DNA of 19,783 nucleotides from Methanosphaera sp. rholeuAM6 (GTDB lineage Archaea > Methanobacteriota > Methanobacteria > Methanobacteriales > Methanobacteriaceae): contig MVAA01000002.1 in NCBI GenBank assembly GCA_003266105.1, positions 6,416 to 26,198 of the forward strand. The letters are read 5' to 3'. The notes under the pieces are model-generated. The model had not been told where the DNA came from, ran no database searches, and worked only from the letters and a program-made list of their open reading frames with translations. Positions 16,394 through 19,783 of the stretch are shown here, piece after piece (positions within the stretch are counted from its first letter, which is position 1; every line of letters begins with the position of its first letter). The position numbers and the translations under genes are program-made.

Positions 16394-16430
16394 AGTAAAT
16401 TATTATTATAATTTACTTCCAGTTTTTTTC
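16394..16430. terminator. Hairpin terminator between the convergent zincin and adhesin-like genes
   Basis: AGTAAATTAT (16394-16403) and ATAATTTACT (16408-16417) form a perfect 10-base stem with a 4-base loop. On the plus strand the hairpin is followed by T7 at 16423-16429. On the minus strand it lies about 20 bases beyond the adhesin-like stop codon and is followed by a T5 stretch. It is well placed to end transcription from both sides. Confidence 0.5.
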
Positions 16431-16435
16431 GTCCT

Positions 16436-19400
16436 TTATAAAACTTTAATCTTTGTTGTTGTTACCCTAGCAGACTCATATGCCTGTCTGTCACCGGTTA
16501 CCAATGTAACTGATTCGACAGTCGTTCCACTTTTGATTTTAATACCTGTTAAGTCAACGACACCATCCTTAATATTGAAGTATTTGGTAGTACCATTTAC
16601 TTTATAAGTTTCTCCGTTGATTTTAACACATATCTTATTGGTTCCAACAAGATTATTGTTTTGATAATCTGTAAATGTTGCCTTTATGCTTAGAACATTA
16701 TTTTTAACAGTTGTTGATTTGAAGTTAATGTTCACAGGACTACGTTCAACATGGAAAACAGATGTATTGCGTACATTAGACACAAATAAGTCATTGTCAT
16801 AGACCGCTTCAACGGTATAGTTTCTGACGTTACCTTCATCATCCACTCCAGCCATTCCAGATGGAATATAGTAAACATATTTCATAACTGAACTAGTGAC
16901 TGGAATACGCATTACGCTTCCATCAGCATTCTTAAGTGTTACACCGTTGACTTTAAGAATTATACTAGCATTTGTTGTTAAACAAGTTTTGTTAGTAGCA
17001 TTCTTAGTAATATCAGCGAGTGTAATCGTGAATGTGATATTCTTGTTCTGTTTTGTAGTACTTGGTGATACACTAACCTTAATCGTCGCCGTTCTCTTAT
17101 TAATGCTTGCCTTAGCAACATTACCGTCCTTGGATTCATATTTACCTGAACCGCTATAGGAAGCAGTAATATTAACTGCTCCCAGTAAGTATTTGTCAGC
17201 TTTCATCGTGAATGTAACCGTACCGTTTTTAACATTGAACTTCTTAATTGAAGCATTGCTAGTATCGAAACGGTTATCCACTCTTAAAGATCTACCGTTA
17301 AGTTTAAAGACCAAAGTACCATCGGTTACTGGGTTTCCATTTTCATCGGTTACTTTTGCAACCAATGTAATGTTTTCACCAACAGTACCCTTAATGGCAT
17401 TGACTTTAACAGTAACCTTTAACTTATTAACATTAAAGGTTGTGGTAGCTTTAGTTGGATTATAATTACAACTTGAATAGCTGACTGATACATTATTTAA
17501 ACCTGTTTTATTAGCAGGAACTGTTAATTCATAGTTTCCATTACTATCCGTTCTTACATAATATGCCTGTCCATTAATTCTAATGCCGACATTTGCATTT
17601 TTAACAGGTTTTCCATCTTCATTCGTCATTCTACCTGTTATAGAAACATTTTCACCAATCTTAGTATCCTTGATTGGATCAATTGTGAGAGTAGCATTCT
17701 GTTTTCTAGCATTAAACGTACCTTTAACAGGTTTTACCGTTATGTTTGCATTTCCACCGGTTGCGGTAACATTGTTTTTACCTGCAACCACGTTATTAAC
17801 AGAAATCGTGAATCTACCATTCTTATCGGTTTTAGTTGTATATACCTTACCGTTAACTGTTACGTTAACAGGAGTATTTGGAACTAATTTACCGTCCTGG
17901 TCTCTTAAAGTACCATTGATAGTTGTAGTTTTAGCTACAGCAGCATCTTTTGGTAACTCAAGAGTAATCGTTCCATTATTAGGAACAATATTCACTTTTG
18001 TATTCTCTTTTGTACTATTATATATCTCGTTTCCAGCATACTCTACTTTAACATCTTTCTTACCAACTTCATCAGTTGGGAAGGTGACATTATATTTTCC
18101 TTTACTATTTGTTTTAACAGTTTTCTTAATTCCATTAAAGAATACAGTAACTTCTGCATTAGGTATTGGATTTCCATGTTCATCAAGTAGTTGTCCACTA
18201 ACTGACAGTGGTTTTCCAACAGGAGTATCTGCCGGATCAACTATTGTGATGACATCTTTCTGTTTTCTAGCTTCAAAGGATTCTTTATCCGGAATCAATT
18301 CTACCGTACTATTACCACCTGTAACTGTAATATTGTTTTTACCACTTACAATGTTATCAACAGGAACGGAGAATTTACCGTTTTTATCTGTTTTAGTTTC
18401 ATAAGTTTTACCGTTAACAGTTATGTTTACAGGTATGTTTGCAATAGGTTTACCTTTATCGTTAGTTACTGATCCTGTAATGTTTACAGGTTCACCAGCA
18501 ACAGGATCTTTAGGTAAGTTAACAGTAATATTTCCGGATTCTTTGTAAACATCAAAGGTGTCTGATTTACTTGCTTTGTTATGGTCTTTGTCACCAGCAT
18601 AATCTACTGTTACAAGTTTAGTACCTTCGGTACTTGTTGGGAAAGTAGCTTTGTACTTACCGCTTGAATCAGTAGTTACTGTCTGGTTTTTACCATCAAC
18701 AGTTACGGTAACGTTAGCACCTTTAACTGCTTTACCGTCTTCATCCACTAGTTTTCCACTTACCGTTACATTGTTTCCTGATAGTGTGTCCTTAATAGGA
18801 TTAATTGTCAATGTTGTATCCTGTTTAGGTACATAGAACTTATCGTTAACCGGTTCAATTTCTACAGTTTTATTACCTGCTTTAACTGTAACGTTGTTTT
18901 CTCCAGTCACTACATTTTTGACAGGTATTGTGAATGTACCGTCAGGTTGTGTAGTAGCTTTATAAGTTTTACCGTTTACAGTTACGTTTACAGGTAAGTT
19001 AGCTATAGGTTTACCGTTTTCATCCGTTACTTTTCCTGTAATGTTTGTGGTTTGACCAGCTTTAGCATTATCAGGTAAGTTTACAGTGATAATTCCTGAA
19101 TCTTTGTAAACTTCGAAGGTATCATCATTGCTTGCTTTGTTATGGTCTTTGTCACCGGCATATTCTACTGTGACCAACTTGGTACCCATGGTAGTTGTTG
19201 GGAAGGTAGCATTATACTTACCATTTTCATCAGTAGTTACGGTTTTGTTTACACCATCAACATTAACAATGATTTTTGCACCTTTTACAGGTTTACCGTT
19301 TTCATCAAGTAGTTTACCACTTACTGTTACTTTATCACCGTATAAAGTATCATTTACAGAATCTAATGATAGTTTTGTATCTAGTTTAGGAACGTAGAAT

Positions 19401-19783
19401 TTATCTTTAATTGGATCAAGTTCCAATGTGCTGTTTCCAGCTGTAACTGTTACGTTGTTTTCACCGGTTACCACATTGTCCACAGGCACATTGAAAGTAC
19501 CGTCAGGTTCTGTGTAAACCGTATGCTCTACTCCGTTAACAGTTACGTTAACTGGTACACCACCTATACCGTTACCGTTTGCATCAGTGATTTTACCTGT
19601 AATATTTGCAGGTTCACCAGCTTCAGCATCAGTTGGTAACTGTACGGTCATGTTTCCAGTTTCCTGGTATACATCAAATGTTAATGATTCCTTGTCACCA
19701 TCATATTTGGTATTATTAGCATATTCTACCGTTACAAGTTTAGTACCAAGTGTACTGGTTGGGAAGGTAGCATTATAGTTACC
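16436..19783 (-). CDS. Adhesin-like surface protein of alternating Ig-like repeats (5' end outside window)
   Basis: The C-terminal 1,115 residues of a very large extracellular protein; the frame is open to the right edge, so the start and signal peptide are not seen. An internal Met at 19651 is not the start, because the same repeat continues upstream of it (GNYNATFPTSTLGTKLVTV and beyond). Two Ig-like domain types alternate. Type A reads TVNLPxDA, then NITGKVTDxNGKPI, PVNVTVNGKTY and NNVTV. Type B reads VTVSGKLxDExGK, TVTTD, GKYxATFPT and TKLVTVxYAGD. Four A/B pairs are visible, followed by three single Ig-like domains (KVNAIKGTVGENITL, VSVSPSTTKQNKNITF, INFKSTTVKNNVLSI), and the protein ends TTKIKVL. 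No C-terminal membrane anchor is visible. Asn/Thr-rich sequons suggest glycosylation. A stalk or adhesin role is inferred from family knowledge; no enzymatic domain is seen in this part. Confidence 0.92.
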   Translation of the reverse strand, partial: GNYNATFPTSTLGTKLVTVEYANNTKYDGDKESLTFDVYQETGNMTVQLPTDAEAGEPANITGKITDANGNGIGGVPVNVTVNGVEHTVYTEPDGTFNVPVDNVVTGENNVTVTAGNSTLELDPIKDKFYVPKLDTKLSLDSVNDTLYGDKVTVSGKLLDENGKPVKGAKIIVNVDGVNKTVTTDENGKYNATFPTTTMGTKLVTVEYAGDKDHNKASNDDTFEVYKDSGIITVNLPDNAKAGQTTNITGKVTDENGKPIANLPVNVTVNGKTYKATTQPDGTFTIPVKNVVTGENNVTVKAGNKTVEIEPVNDKFYVPKQDTTLTINPIKDTLSGNNVTVSGKLVDEDGKAVKGANVTVTVDGKNQTVTTDSSGKYKATFPTSTEGTKLVTVDYAGDKDHNKASKSDTFDVYKESGNITVNLPKDPVAGEPVNITGSVTNDKGKPIANIPVNITVNGKTYETKTDKNGKFSVPVDNIVSGKNNITVTGGNSTVELIPDKESFEARKQKDVITIVDPADTPVGKPLSVSGQLLDEHGNPIPNAEVTVFFNGIKKTVKTNSKGKYNVTFPTDEVGKKDVKVEYAGNEIYNSTKENTKVNIVPNNGTITLELPKDAAVAKTTTINGTLRDQDGKLVPNTPVNVTVNGKVYTTKTDKNGRFTISVNNVVAGKNNVTATGGNANITVKPVKGTFNARKQNATLTIDPIKDTKIGENVSITGRMTNEDGKPVKNANVGIRINGQAYYVRTDSNGNYELTVPANKTGLNNVSVSYSSCNYNPTKATTTFNVNKLKVTVKVNAIKGTVGENITLVAKVTDENGNPVTDGTLVFKLNGRSLRVDNRFDTSNASIKKFNVKNGTVTFTMKADKYLLGAVNITASYSGSGKYESKDGNVAKASINKRTATIKVSVSPSTTKQNKNITFTITLADITKNATNKTCLTTNASIILKVNGVTLKNADGSVMRIPVTSSVMKYVYYIPSGMAGVDDEGNVRNYTVEAVYDNDLFVSNVRNTSVFHVERSPVNINFKSTTVKNNVLSIKATFTDYQNNNLVGTNKICVKINGETYKVNGTTKYFNIKDGVVDLTGIKIKSGTTVESVTLVTGDRQAYESARVTTTKIKVL
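17690..19783 (-). repeat. 561-bp tandem coding repeat (187-residue A/B Ig-like pair)
   Basis: The coding block giving YAGDKDHNKAS and its flanks recurs at exactly 561 bases (anchor ttgctttgtt at 18571 and 19132). The copy at the right edge and the copies at about 18000 and 17460 are more diverged. Similarity is greatest between the pairs at about 18550-19110 and 19110-19670 and decays toward the C-terminal end of the protein. Confidence 0.88.

Noticed and set aside
17583..18404. Long plus-strand open frame of 273 codons opposite the right-hand adhesin-like gene
   Set aside because: It is a mirror of Thr/Val/Asn-rich repeat codons on the minus strand, with hydrophobic low-complexity translation, no ribosome site and no family motif.
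19587..19651. Met at 19651 considered as the start of the right-hand adhesin-like protein
   Set aside because: The same frame continues to the right edge with another recognisable repeat unit and there is no ribosome site or signal peptide at this Met.

Overview
The window looks like a chromosomal segment of a low-GC, pseudomurein-walled methanogenic archaeon, most likely Methanosphaera or a close relative in the Methanobacteriales. This is inferred from strong AT bias, an HMf-type archaeal histone, GGTGA-type ribosome binding sites with TATA-like boxes upstream, and two very large repeat-rich adhesin-like surface proteins of the kind found in gut Methanobacteriales. No RNA gene, insertion sequence, integrase or CRISPR array was seen. 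All genes lie on the minus strand except two.

Layout. Positions 1-5207 hold the first 1,735 codons of an adhesin-like protein: signal peptide, parallel beta-helix, Ig-like region, a complete papain-like (C1A) cysteine protease domain, then 92-residue Ig-like repeats that run off the left edge. Positions 5476-9442 hold a probable two-gene operon: a class II UvrA paralogue without a UvrB-binding domain, followed by a protein made of two tandem SAM-methyltransferase-like domains. Positions 9579-10877 hold a stand-alone TrpB2-type tryptophan synthase beta chain, and 11111-11308 a short archaeal histone. An AT-rich stretch of 0.5 kb without a gene follows.

Positions 11822-14679 hold four small enzymes on the minus strand: an AlkD-like DNA glycosylase, a nitroreductase (6 bases from alkD), an iron-sulfur flavoprotein, and a BioB of the type common in anaerobes. 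Diverging from bioB, on the plus strand, are a DGC-family cysteine-rich protein and a zinc-ribbon protein with a HELAH metalloprotease motif. These converge on a second adhesin-like protein (16436 to the right edge), built from alternating Ig-like domains in a 561-bp repeat.

How the genes fit together. The two surface proteins frame a core of ordinary metabolic and DNA-maintenance genes. The interior is mostly anaerobic redox and cofactor chemistry (BioB, Fe-S flavoprotein, nitroreductase, DGC protein) and DNA upkeep (UvrA2, AlkD, histone). The least explained items are the surface protease, the UvrA2/double-methyltransferase pair, and the zinc-ribbon zincin. Functional links between neighbours are inferences from gene order only.
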